Of a stretch of 64,000 nt of DNA, positions 35,275 through 43,769 are shown piece after piece. The notes beneath the pieces were generated by a model. The model saw only the letters and a list, made by a program, of their open reading frames with translations, made no database searches and had not been told where the DNA came from. The stretch spans positions 49,759 to 113,758 of the forward strand of contig NZ_BAGA01000184.1 of assembly GCF_000308595.1 (NCBI RefSeq). The letters are read 5' to 3'. This stretch comes from Nocardia higoensis NBRC 100133. GTDB lineage: Bacteria; Actinomycetota; Actinomycetes; Mycobacteriales; Mycobacteriaceae. The position numbers and the translations under genes are program-made. Position 1 is the first letter of the stretch. Each line of letters starts with the position of its first letter.

Positions 35275-36090
35275 ATGCATGCCCGGATCATGGGGATTCT
35301 CAATGTCACACCGGACTCGTTCTTCGACGGCGGCCGCTTCACAGACCCCGCGACCGCAATCGAACGGGGTCGACAGATGCTGCGCGAAGGAGCCGAAATC
35401 ATCGACGTCGGCGGCGAATCCACCCGCCCCGGCGCTGATCCGGTCCCGATCGATCTCGAGTGTGAGCGGGTGTGCGCTGTCGTCGAAGCGTTGGCCGGCG
35501 ACTGCATCGTCTCGATCGACACACGCCACGAGGCCGTCGCCCGCAGCGCTGTCGCTGTGGGCGCCCGATGGGTGAACGACATCTCGGCCACACTGGCGCC
35601 GATGGCCGCCGAACTGAACGTGGGTTGGATAGCCATGCATATGCAAGGTATTCCTTCGACCATGCAGAATGCCCCGCATTACACCGATGTCGTCGCCGAG
35701 GTACAAATGTTTCTGCACACGCGAGCGGGACAGGCCGAAACTCTCGGGGTGCCGGAAATCATGATCGATCCGGGTATCGGATTCGGAAAGACTGCCGAAC
35801 ACAATCTGACACTTATCGATGCACTCGAAGAACTGACGAGAATGCCCTATCCGGTAATCGTCGGCGCGAGTCGCAAATCATTCATCGGACAGGTACTCGG
35901 TCTTCCCGACCCTGCGGACAGGCTCATCGGCTCACTCACTGTGGCCGCCATTGCGGCGGCGCGTGGAGCAGCGGTGATCCGGACACACGACGTCGCTCCC
36001 ACGGTGCAGGCCATCCGGATGGCTGCGGCGGTGTGCTCACGTTCAGCGGAGAACTCACCACGGCTCGCCACTATCTTCGCGCGCGGGTAA
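35275..36090 (+). CDS. folP: Dihydropteroate synthase-like protein
   Basis: A 271-residue TIM-barrel protein starting at ATG 35275, with AAAGGA 13 nt upstream. It carries the pterin-binding signatures GILNVTPDSFFDGG and EIIDVGGESTRPGA, then SIDTRH, VNDISA, MHMQGIPSTMQ, MIDPGIGFGKTAEHNL and VIVGASRKSFIG. DHPS joins p-aminobenzoate to the pterin pyrophosphate and is the sulfonamide target. It is not in a folE/folB/folK operon but wedged between prpD and prpR, and its last 36 bases overlap the convergent prpR gene. It may be a second, FolP2-like copy with a modified role; whether it is active or confers sulfonamide tolerance cannot be read from sequence. Codon use fits its neighbours. Confidence 0.85.
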   Translation: MHARIMGILNVTPDSFFDGGRFTDPATAIERGRQMLREGAEIIDVGGESTRPGADPVPIDLECERVCAVVEALAGDCIVSIDTRHEAVARSAVAVGARWVNDISATLAPMAAELNVGWIAMHMQGIPSTMQNAPHYTDVVAEVQMFLHTRAGQAETLGVPEIMIDPGIGFGKTAEHNLTLIDALEELTRMPYPVIVGASRKSFIGQVLGLPDPADRLIGSLTVAAIAAARGAAVIRTHDVAPTVQAIRMAAAVCSRSAENSPRLATIFARG

Positions 36091-37503
36091 CGCGGGCGCA
36101 TAGGGGGTCATGGCCGGACGGTTCTCGTCGGCGGCCAGTGGTCGACCGATCTGCGGAAACGCCCGCTGTGCGCAATTGCCGCGTTCACACACCCGGCAGC
36201 CTGCGCCGATCGGCACCGCCTCGGCAGGGTCGTGGATCGGAAGCCCTCGAGAGTAGATGAGCTTGCCGGCGAAGGTCAGGTCGCAACCGAGCCCGATGGC
36301 GAAATCGCGTGAAGGCGCGCGATAGCCCGGACTGTGCTCCCCTGTCGTGCGTGCCAGCCACAGATAGGTGCGACCGTCCGGCATCTGCGCGATCTGGGTC
36401 CGGATTCGCCCCGGGGTGGCGAACGCGTCGTGCACCACCCACAATGGGCAGCTTCCGCCGACCCGGGAGAAATGGAACGCGGTGGCGGACTGCCGTTTCG
36501 AGATGTTGCCCGCCCGATCCGTGCGGACGAAGAAGAACGGCACACCACGCCGACCCCGTCGTTGCAGCGTCGACAGACGATGGCACACCGTTTCGAACCC
36601 GACCTCGAACTGAGCGGAGAGCAAGTCGATGTCGTAGCGCAACGCCTCGGCCGCGGTGAGGAACCTCCCGTAGGGCAGGATCAGCGCACCGGCGAAATAG
36701 TTCGCCAACCCGATGCGCAGCAGCCGACGCGACTCCGCGGGCAGGGACGTGGTCTCGGCGAGCAACTCCTCGATCACCTCGCCCTGGGTGAGAAAGGCCA
36801 ACTGGGTGGCCAGCTGAAAGGCCCGCTGCCCGGCAGTGAGACGACGGGCCAGGGTGAGGGTACGGGCCGCCGGATCGTAGATCCTTTTCGGACCGGGGTG
36901 ACCGGGGTTCTCGGAGCGGATTCGCACCGCCACATCGTGCTGATCTCGCAGCAGGCGAGCCAGTTGCAGATCGAGACCGCCGAGGGTGAATTCGTTGCGG
37001 TCGAACAGTTCTTCGGCTGCGGTGTCGAGAGCGGCGATGTGATTGCGTCGGTCGTAGAAATAGTCGCGGACGTCTTCGTAGGGCATCGCCGCGCGAGGCG
37101 CCGCCCCCGGTCCATCGATCCCTGCGGTCAAATGGTCGAGCTGGTCGTCGGCGGCGCGCAGTTGCCGATGCTGCTTGATCAGCAGCCGCGCGGCGGCAGG
37201 AACACGGGACAGCAGGTCATCGAGCTCACTGCTGGACACCGAGCCTGCTTCGGGATTCTCGGCGAACACCTCCTGCAGATCCGCGAGCAGGCGGGCGTCG
37301 GTCTCCGGGGCGAAGAAGCCGACCTCCAGGTCGAAGGTCGAGGTCAACCGCATCAGCACCGGTATGGTCAACGGCCGTTGCTCGTTCTCGAGCTGATTGA
37401 CATAGCTCACCGACAGTCCGAGCAGCTTCGCCAGCCCGGACTGCGACAGCGTGTGCTGCTCCCGCAGAGCGCGCAGCCGGCCGCCTGCATACATCTTTTC
37501 CAT
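36055..37503 (-). CDS. prpR: PrpR/RamB-type regulator (XRE HTH with DUF955)
   Basis: A 482-residue protein. ATG 37503 is preferred since GGAAAGG lies 8 nt upstream; a GTG at 37512 is in frame. Residues about 8-65 form an XRE helix-turn-helix (LRALREQHTLSQSGLAKLLGLS; YVNQLENEQRPLT). A DUF955/ImmA-like domain follows in the middle, and a short-chain fatty acyl regulator C-terminus with a cysteine cluster, CRVCERGNCAQRAFP. In mycobacterial PrpR these cysteines bind a 4Fe-4S cluster and the protein senses propionyl-CoA to activate prpDC. It lies in the usual neighbourhood of prp genes, though separated by the DHPS-like gene. Activation of prpDBC is the expected role. Confidence 0.88.
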   Translation of the reverse strand: MEKMYAGGRLRALREQHTLSQSGLAKLLGLSVSYVNQLENEQRPLTIPVLMRLTSTFDLEVGFFAPETDARLLADLQEVFAENPEAGSVSSSELDDLLSRVPAAARLLIKQHRQLRAADDQLDHLTAGIDGPGAAPRAAMPYEDVRDYFYDRRNHIAALDTAAEELFDRNEFTLGGLDLQLARLLRDQHDVAVRIRSENPGHPGPKRIYDPAARTLTLARRLTAGQRAFQLATQLAFLTQGEVIEELLAETTSLPAESRRLLRIGLANYFAGALILPYGRFLTAAEALRYDIDLLSAQFEVGFETVCHRLSTLQRRGRRGVPFFFVRTDRAGNISKRQSATAFHFSRVGGSCPLWVVHDAFATPGRIRTQIAQMPDGRTYLWLARTTGEHSPGYRAPSRDFAIGLGCDLTFAGKLIYSRGLPIHDPAEAVPIGAGCRVCERGNCAQRAFPQIGRPLAADENRPAMTPYAPALPAREDSGEPW

Positions 37504-37572
37504 CGCGAGCACCTTTCCGACGACGTCCTGGTGACAACCGACCCACGCAACGCGGCCGGGGCGCCGCCGCCT

Positions 37573-37613
37573 CGGGCGGCCGACGAGGTGTCAGCACCAC
37601 TGTCGGCCGCCCG
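37573..37613 (-). terminator. Terminator after metE
   Basis: CGGGCGGCCGAC (37573-37584) pairs perfectly with GTCGGCCGCCCG (37602-37613) around a 17-nt loop, 33 bp past the metE stop and upstream of prpR. Confidence 0.7.
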
Positions 37614-37645
37614 GTGACCACCACCTCACACGATCGTGGACGTTC

Positions 37646-39913
37646 TCAGCGCACCGCGGCCGCGGCGGCGACGAGATTGCGCAGCGAGGCCACCACTTCC
37701 TCGGTGCGGCGGGTCTTCAACCCACAGTCGGGATTGACCCACAACCGCTGCGGCGGAACAGCCTTCAGCGCCCGTTGCAGCGACTCGGTGATCTCACCGA
37801 CACTCGGCACCCGCGGCGAGTGGATGTCGTAGACGCCGGGGCCCACCCCCAGATCGAAGCCGGCGGCATTGAGATCGTCGAGGACCTCCATGTGCGAACG
37901 GGCCGCCTCGATCGAGGTGACATCGGCGTCGAGTCCGGCGATGGCGCCGATGATCTCGCCGAACTCCGAGTAGCACAGATGGGTGTGGACCTGCGTGGCG
38001 TCGGAGACGCCGCTGGTGGCCAGCCGGAACGCGTGCACCGCCCAGTCGAGGTAGGCGGGCTTGTCGGCCGCGCGCAACGGCAGCAGTTCCCGCAGCGCGG
38101 GCTCGTCGACCTGGATGATCCGAATCCCGGCGGCCTGCAGGTCCACCGTCTCATCCCTGATCGCCAACGCGATCTGCCCAGCGGTCTCGGCCAGCGGCTG
38201 GTCGTCGCGCACATACGACCAGGCCAGAATGGTGACCGGACCAGTAAGCATGCCTTTGACCGGCTTGTCGGTCAGCGACTGTGCGTAGGTGCTCCATGCG
38301 ATGGTCATCGGCCGCGAACGCGCAACATCGCCGTAGAGAATCGGGGGACGCACGCAGCGGGTGCCGTAGGACTGGACCCAGCCGGCGGCGGTGGCGAAGA
38401 AGCCGTCGAGCTGCTCGGCGAAGTACTGGACCATGTCGTTGCGTTCGGGCTCACCGTGCACGAGCACGTCCAGGCCGATCTCCTCCTGCAAGGTGACGAC
38501 CGCGGCGATCTCCTCGCGCATCCGCCGCTCGTACTCGGCGGCATCGATCTTCCCGGAACGCAATTCGGCACGGGCGACCCGGATCTGCCCGGTCTGCGGG
38601 AACGAACCGATCGTGGTGGTCGGCAACGGCGGCAGGTTCAGCCGCTGCTGCTGGGACTGCCTGCGCTTCTCAGCAGGCGCACGGCGCGCATCATCGGGCC
38701 CGAAGGAGTCCAGCCGGGCCCGGATCGTCCCATTGTGCAGACGGGGGTCCTCGCGCCGGTCGGCGATCGCGGCCCGCGCCTCGCCGAGTTCGGCGGCGAC
38801 GGCGTCGGCCCCCTGATGCAGCGCGGTGGCCAGCATGCGGATCTCGGCGACCTTCTCCGCACCGAAGGCCAGCCACGACTGCAGCCGCGGCTCCACATCG
38901 GGCTCCCGATCGAGCGAATACGGCACATGCAACAGCGAGCACGACGACGACACCGCGACCGCCGCGGCGCTGCCCAGCAGGGTCGCCAGCAGACCGAGCG
39001 CCCGATCGGGATCGGTGCGCCAGACGTTGTAACCGTCGACCACACCGGCGACCAGCAGCTTGCCCGCCAACGCCGGGATCGCCGCGATTTCCTCGACACC
39101 GGTGCCGGAGACGAAGTCGACCCCGATGGCCTCCACCGGGGTACCCGCCAGGGCGGCGAGTGCGGGGCCGGGCCTGCCGAAGTAGGTCGCCACCAGCAGC
39201 GCGGGCCGGTCGGCGACCCCGGCCAGCTCCCGATACACCGACCTCACGAGTTGGAGCTCGGCATCGTCGAGATCGGTCACCAGGATCGGCTCATCGATCT
39301 GCACCCACTCGGCCCCGGCCTCGGCCAGCACGGCCAGCAACCTGCGGTAGAGCGGAACGAGATCGGCGATCCGGTCCAGGGCGGCACTGCCGTCGGTGGT
39401 CTTGGCCAGCTTCAAGAAGGTCACCGGGCCCACAACCACCGGCCGGGCCGGCACACCCAGCTCCTGAGCCTCGGCCAGCTCACCGAGCAGCTTGGCCGGA
39501 TCCAGCGTGAACGCGGTGTCGGCGGCGATCTCGGGAACGAGATAGTGGTAGTTCGTGTCGAACCACTTGGTCATCTCCAGCGGCGCGATCGTCTCCGTGC
39601 CACGCGCGGCCGCGAAATAGCGATCGAGCTCGTCCTCGATACCCGACACCCGCTCGGGCAGGGCACCGAGCAACACCGCGGTGTCGAGCACATGGTCGTA
39701 GTAGGAGAAGGTGCCCACCGGCACCGAATCCAGACCGGCAGCATGGACGGCCTGCAACTGCGCGGTTCGTAGCTCTTTCGCGGTCCGGTGCAGCGCCTGT
39801 CCGTCGGCCCGGCCCGCCCAGTAGGCCTCGACAGCCCGCTTGAGTTCCCGGTTCGGTCCGATCCGCGGCAATCCCAGCACCGTAGCGCTGAACGGACTCA
39901 GAGGTTTCGACAT
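37646..39913 (-). CDS. metE: Cobalamin-independent methionine synthase
   Basis: A 755-residue protein. ATG 39913 (MSKPLSPFSATVLGLPRIG) has GGAG upstream and matches the family start. The two-barrel layout is visible: the N-terminal half with LPRIGPNRELKRAVEAYWAG and WVQIDEPILV, and the catalytic C-terminal barrel with TTTIGSFPQTGQIR, HGEPERNDMVQYF, KGMLTGPVTILAWS, IQVDEPALRE and HTHLCYSEFG (zinc His and Cys). It transfers the methyl group of 5-methyl-THF polyglutamate to homocysteine. A cobalamin riboswitch upstream indicates shut-off when B12 is available, when MetH would take over. MetF, the methyl donor enzyme, is encoded 10 kb away. Confidence 0.97.
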   Translation of the reverse strand: MSKPLSPFSATVLGLPRIGPNRELKRAVEAYWAGRADGQALHRTAKELRTAQLQAVHAAGLDSVPVGTFSYYDHVLDTAVLLGALPERVSGIEDELDRYFAAARGTETIAPLEMTKWFDTNYHYLVPEIAADTAFTLDPAKLLGELAEAQELGVPARPVVVGPVTFLKLAKTTDGSAALDRIADLVPLYRRLLAVLAEAGAEWVQIDEPILVTDLDDAELQLVRSVYRELAGVADRPALLVATYFGRPGPALAALAGTPVEAIGVDFVSGTGVEEIAAIPALAGKLLVAGVVDGYNVWRTDPDRALGLLATLLGSAAAVAVSSSCSLLHVPYSLDREPDVEPRLQSWLAFGAEKVAEIRMLATALHQGADAVAAELGEARAAIADRREDPRLHNGTIRARLDSFGPDDARRAPAEKRRQSQQQRLNLPPLPTTTIGSFPQTGQIRVARAELRSGKIDAAEYERRMREEIAAVVTLQEEIGLDVLVHGEPERNDMVQYFAEQLDGFFATAAGWVQSYGTRCVRPPILYGDVARSRPMTIAWSTYAQSLTDKPVKGMLTGPVTILAWSYVRDDQPLAETAGQIALAIRDETVDLQAAGIRIIQVDEPALRELLPLRAADKPAYLDWAVHAFRLATSGVSDATQVHTHLCYSEFGEIIGAIAGLDADVTSIEAARSHMEVLDDLNAAGFDLGVGPGVYDIHSPRVPSVGEITESLQRALKAVPPQRLWVNPDCGLKTRRTEEVVASLRNLVAAAAAVR

Positions 39914-40054
39914 GTCGTGTACTCCGTCGATGGCAGGATCAGCCGCCACCTGTCCGGGCGCGCACGACGACAACGCACCCGGCCGGACCCGATGCGTGAG
40001 ATGTCGGCGTAGCGCCCAATCCGCGAGGCGACGGCCGCCGGACACGGCGTGTCC

Positions 40055-40320
40055 AGCACAACCGGCAGGTCTTCGGACTCACGGGCACCGACCTCGATCG
40101 GTCGACCCGGGAACACACTCCCGGGCTGGTACTACCACGCCGTCGCTTCCCAAGCCGGGTGGCCCAGTGCTGTGTGACGGCGGTCGTTCCCGCTCACCGC
40201 TGCGGGACAGTCCCGGATTCTCACCGGGTTCCCTCTCGCCCTCCGCTCGTCACCGAGCGGTGAGCTTCGACGTCCCGCGCACACCACAGCAGCACGGGAC
40301 GAACCAGCTGCGCCACCAGG
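40055..40320 (-). promoter_or_regulatory. Cobalamin riboswitch controlling metE
   Basis: Read on the minus strand, the leader contains the B12-riboswitch signatures in order: GGGAACCCGGTGAGAATCC, then GGGACTGTCCCGCAGCGGTGA split over paired segments, TTGGGAAGCGACGGCG, and AGTCCGAAGACCTGCC close to the 3' end near 40062-40080. Limits are approximate. About 140 nt lie between the aptamer and metE; a small hairpin, GGACAC-GGC-GTGTCC (40040-40054), follows. B12 binding would repress this B12-independent enzyme, as shown for mycobacterial metE leaders. Confidence 0.9.
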
Positions 40321-40397
40321 ATAGGCCAGCAGTGCGCCCTCGCTCACCGGGGTCCTCACCGATGCCGAGCCGATACTCCGGTCGAGCATGGCGCGAT

Positions 40398-41420
40398 CTA
40401 CGAGGTCATCGAATCCGTGCGGCCGACGACGAGGGCGGCGTCGCGCATGGCCTGGTCCAGCTGATGCTCGCTGATACCCGGCTCGTCGAACGGGTCACGG
40501 CGACGCCGATGCGGCAACGCCAACTCCGCTGCCACCCGCACATCCTGAGCCGCGACCGCGTGCACACCCCGCCAGGCGGCATGCGCGGTCGCGGTCCGTG
40601 CCACCACCAGATCCGCGCGCATGCCATCCACGTCGAAAGACGCACACAGCGCCGCGATCCGGCGCAGTTCGGTGTCGTCGAGCCCCACTTCGGCGACTCG
40701 ATCACGCGCCTCCAGAATCCGAGCGGCGACCTCCCGATCGGCAGCGGCGTAACGGGCCGCGAACGCCGCCGGCTCCGCCTCGTAATCCAGCCTGCGGCGG
40801 ACCACCGCCATGCGGGTGTCCACGTCGCGGGAGGCGGCCACTTCGACGGTGAGCCCGAACCGGTCCAGCAACTGGGGACGCAGCTCGCCTTCTTCCGGGT
40901 TCATCGTGCCCACCAGCACGAACCGCGCCGGGTGCGAATGCGATATCCCGTCGCGCTCCACGTGCACGCGGCCCATCGCGGCCGCGTCGAGCAGTACATC
41001 CACCAGGTGATCGTGCAACAGGTTCACCTCGTCCACGTAGAGCACGCCGTGGTGGGCGGCCGCAAGCAGACCCGGCCGGAACGCCTGCTCGCCGTCGCGC
41101 AGCACACGCTCCAGGTCCAGCGAACCGACCACCCGATCCTCGGTGGCGCCGACCGGCAGCTCGACCAGTCGCGCCGGACGAGCGCCACTCTCGTCGAGGA
41201 CAGGCGGCAGCAGACTCGCCAGCGCGCGCACGACCGTCGACTTCGCGGTCCCCTTCTCGCCGCGCACCAGCACACCGCCGATGCCCGGGTGCACCGCGCA
41301 CAGGATCAGCGCCAACTGCAACCGTTGCTGGCCGACCACGGCCGAAAATGGAAACCCTGCCGCTACCTGCTCGGGCGTGAAGTCACCGGCATGTTCTCGA
41401 TCGGTACGGAATACAGACAC
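40398..41420 (-). CDS. ChlI/BchI-type chelatase AAA+ ATPase
   Basis: A 340-residue protein from GTG 41420. It resembles the magnesium-chelatase I subunit: PFSAVVGQQRLQLALIL, RGEKGTAKSTVVRAL (Walker A), HHGVLYVDEVNLLHDHLVDVLL (Walker B), GTMNPEEGELRPQLLDRFGLTVEV and RMAVVRRRLDYE. Such ATPases power metal insertion with a large chelatase subunit. In B12-making actinomycetes they pair with CobN for cobalt. No chlD, chlH or cobN is in the window, but it sits between two cobalamin riboswitches and next to a B12-type importer, so a cobaltochelatase role is likely by context. Mycobacterial relatives are often fused to a VWA domain; that part is absent. Confidence 0.8.
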   Translation of the reverse strand: MSVFRTDREHAGDFTPEQVAAGFPFSAVVGQQRLQLALILCAVHPGIGGVLVRGEKGTAKSTVVRALASLLPPVLDESGARPARLVELPVGATEDRVVGSLDLERVLRDGEQAFRPGLLAAAHHGVLYVDEVNLLHDHLVDVLLDAAAMGRVHVERDGISHSHPARFVLVGTMNPEEGELRPQLLDRFGLTVEVAASRDVDTRMAVVRRRLDYEAEPAAFAARYAAADREVAARILEARDRVAEVGLDDTELRRIAALCASFDVDGMRADLVVARTATAHAAWRGVHAVAAQDVRVAAELALPHRRRRDPFDEPGISEHQLDQAMRDAALVVGRTDSMTS

Positions 41421-41635
41421 TGTTCAAGCCTATGGCCGACTCGGGCGGGCACAGGGGCGCCCCCATCAGGACAACTGGGATAGTTCAACGGTGGACGGTG
41501 ACCCATGACCGGCTCTACGACCAGCGCATCGGCCATCGCCCTGCGCGCCCGACACCGTCTCAGCTGAACTCCGTGGCCGAAGCGAACGCGTGACCGTGGT
41601 GCCGCACCGGCGACGCGAGTGTTACCGTGGCGGCG

Positions 41636-41832
41636 CGTCGGTTACCGCTCGGCTTCGGCCGGGTGGTTCGCAAGAGGGAATCCGGTGGGAATCCGGAACT
41701 GCCCCGCAGCGGTGAGTGGAAACGACCGCGGTCACACAGCACTGGGTGTCCACCCGGGAAGCGACCGCCAGTAGGTGGGATCGGTTCGTCCGGTCCCGCG
41801 TCCGCGAGTCCGAAGACCTGCCGACGCGGCCG
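41636..41832 (+). promoter_or_regulatory. Cobalamin riboswitch upstream of B12-type ABC importer
   Basis: On the + strand the aptamer signatures appear in order: GAGGGAATCCGGTGGGAATC, CTGCCCCGCAGCGGTGAG, CACCCGGGAAGCGACCGCC, GAGTCCGAAGACCTGCC (ending near 41823). Limits are approximate. About 115 nt separate it from the permease start. It is the second such element within 1.5 kb and would reduce importer expression when corrinoid is plentiful. Confidence 0.9.
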
Positions 41833-41946
41833 CGCCGTTCGGCGTGGTCGCTTGTCGGCCCCGAGGGAGCGGTCGGCGAGGTCACGGGCTCGCTCTGCGC
41901 GCACGTCCTCGTGTGCCGTCTCGGGTCGACCGGCCGGGTTCGATCC

Positions 41947-42999
41947 GTGAAGGTACTGGTAGTGCGTCGAATGTCCGTGGCCGCGATGGCCGCCGCCACC
42001 CTGGTGGCGTTGCTCGCGGTGTCGATTCTCGCGTTGATGTTCGGTACCGCGCCCATCCCCTGGCACGATGCCCTCGGGTTCTTGTGGGCCGAGATCTCCG
42101 GTGGCCCCGTGGCGGCCGCCGATGTGGCCGATTACCGGATCGTGGTGGATTCCCGGCTGCCGCGGGTGCTCACCGCGGCGCTGGTGGGCGCCGGGTTGAG
42201 CGGGGTCGGACTGATCGTGCAGGCAATGGTGCGCAACGCGCTGGCCGATCCGTATGTGCTCGGCATCTCCTCGGGAGCCTCGGTGGGTGCGGCCGCGGTC
42301 GTGTTGTTCGGCGCCTTCGGCGCGCTCGGGGTGTACGCGCTGTCGACGGCGGCGTTCGCGGGCGCGTTGGCGGCGACCGTGCTCGTGTACCTGATGGCCC
42401 GCACAGCCGCGGGGCTGGTGCCGTTGCGTCTGGTGCTGACAGGCGCGGCTCTCGGATACGGATTCTCCGCGGCGACAACAGTGCTGGTGTTCCTGGCGCC
42501 GCGCGGGGACGCGGCCAGATCGGTGATGTTCTGGCTGCTCGGCAGCCTGGCGGGCGTCACCTGGGGCGTGGTTCCCCTGGTGACCGCGGTCTGCGCGGCA
42601 GGCTCGGCGGTGATCGTGGTCTGCGCGCGACGGCTGAACGCGCTGTCGATGGGCGACGAGGTCAGCGCCGCCCTGGGCATGGACGCTGCCAGGCTGCGAC
42701 TGCTGCTGTTCGTGATCGCGGCCGCGATGACCGGCTGTTTCGTGGCGGTATGCGGGGCCATCGGCTTCGTGGGCCTGGTGGTGCCGCACGTGGCCAGATT
42801 GCTGGTCGGCGCCGATCACCGCAGACTCATCGTCCTCACGCCACTGCTGGGCGCGGTGTTCCTGGTGACCGCCGACCTGCTCGCCCGCACGCTCGTCCCG
42901 CCGCAGGAACTACCGCTCGGGGCGATCACCGCGGCGGTCGGTGTGCCGGTGTTCCTGCTGTTGATGCGCAGGCGCGGCGCGATGGTGGGTGGCCGGTGA
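41947..42999 (+). CDS. btuC: FecCD/BtuC-family ABC transporter permease
   Basis: A 350-residue integral membrane protein with about ten hydrophobic helices. Family motifs: DSRLPRVLTAALVGAGLSGVG, VQAMVRNALADPYVLGISSGAS, LVLTGAALGYGF, MFWLLGSLAGVTW, FVGLVVPHVARLLVGADHR (coupling loop to the ATPase). The start is uncertain: GTG 41947 is taken, ATG 41971 is possible, and neither has a good Shine-Dalgarno, as is common downstream of a riboswitch. The cobalamin riboswitch upstream makes corrinoid or cobinamide uptake much likelier than siderophore uptake. Its stop overlaps the ATPase start by one base. Confidence 0.9.
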   Translation: MKVLVVRRMSVAAMAAATLVALLAVSILALMFGTAPIPWHDALGFLWAEISGGPVAAADVADYRIVVDSRLPRVLTAALVGAGLSGVGLIVQAMVRNALADPYVLGISSGASVGAAAVVLFGAFGALGVYALSTAAFAGALAATVLVYLMARTAAGLVPLRLVLTGAALGYGFSAATTVLVFLAPRGDAARSVMFWLLGSLAGVTWGVVPLVTAVCAAGSAVIVVCARRLNALSMGDEVSAALGMDAARLRLLLFVIAAAMTGCFVAVCGAIGFVGLVVPHVARLLVGADHRRLIVLTPLLGAVFLVTADLLARTLVPPQELPLGAITAAVGVPVFLLLMRRRGAMVGGR

Positions 43000-43769
43000 T
43001 GCGGGTCGACTACCAAGACGTGTCCGTCGAGATCGACGGCGCGCGCATCGTCGAATCGGTGACCCTGAACATCGAGGCGGGCGGCTTCGTCGGCATCGTC
43101 GGCCCCAACGGCAGCGGCAAGTCCACCCTGCTGCGCTGCCTGTACCGGGCGCTGTCCCCGGCCTCGGGCCGAGTCCTCGTCGACGGCGGCGACATCGCCG
43201 CGATCAGCATGAAGACCAACGCCCGGCAGGTGGCCGCGTTGACGCAGGACACCGACATGCAGTTCGACTTCACCGCCCGCGAGGTCGTCGAGACGGGACG
43301 GCTGCCGCATGCCGCTGCGTTGCGGTCGACGCGGCGGGAGAACGAACGGATCTGCGCCGATGCAATGGCCACCGCGGATGCCGGGCATCTGGCCGAGCGC
43401 AGCTTCCTGTCCCTGTCCGGCGGCGAACGACAGCGCGTCCTGATCGCCCGTGCCCTGGCGCAACAGCCCCGGGTGCTGGTGCTCGACGAACCGACCAACC
43501 ACCTCGACGTCCACCACCAGTACAGCGTGCTGTCGGCCGCCCGCGCCCTCGGCATCACCGTGGTCGCGGCCCTGCACGACCTCAACCTCGCCGCCCAGTA
43601 CTGCGACCGGCTCTTCGTGCTCAACCGCGGCAGCCTGGCGTGCTCGGGCACGCCCGCGGAGGTGCTCACCCCCGAAATCGTGCGCCGTTGGTTCGCCATC
43701 GGCGGCCACATCGTCACCCATCCGAGGCTGGGCGTGCCCCAGATCATCTTCGACGAACAGGAGAAATAG
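42999..43769 (+). CDS. btuD: ABC transporter ATP-binding protein (BtuD/FecE family)
   Basis: A 256-residue ATPase from ATG 42999 (TGATG overlap with the permease). It has Walker A GPNGSGKSTLLR, Q-loop LTQDTDM, signature LSGGERQRVLIARALAQ, Walker B VLVLDEPTNHLD and the H-loop histidine in ALHDLNLAAQY. It energises the B12-type importer; the gene ends one base before the binding-protein ATG. Length and spacing are normal for this family. Confidence 0.93.
   Translation: MRVDYQDVSVEIDGARIVESVTLNIEAGGFVGIVGPNGSGKSTLLRCLYRALSPASGRVLVDGGDIAAISMKTNARQVAALTQDTDMQFDFTAREVVETGRLPHAAALRSTRRENERICADAMATADAGHLAERSFLSLSGGERQRVLIARALAQQPRVLVLDEPTNHLDVHHQYSVLSAARALGITVVAALHDLNLAAQYCDRLFVLNRGSLACSGTPAEVLTPEIVRRWFAIGGHIVTHPRLGVPQIIFDEQEK

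Noticed and set aside
37775..39772. A 665-codon open frame opposite metE
   Set aside because: Antisense shadow; metE on the minus strand has every family motif and the leader riboswitch.
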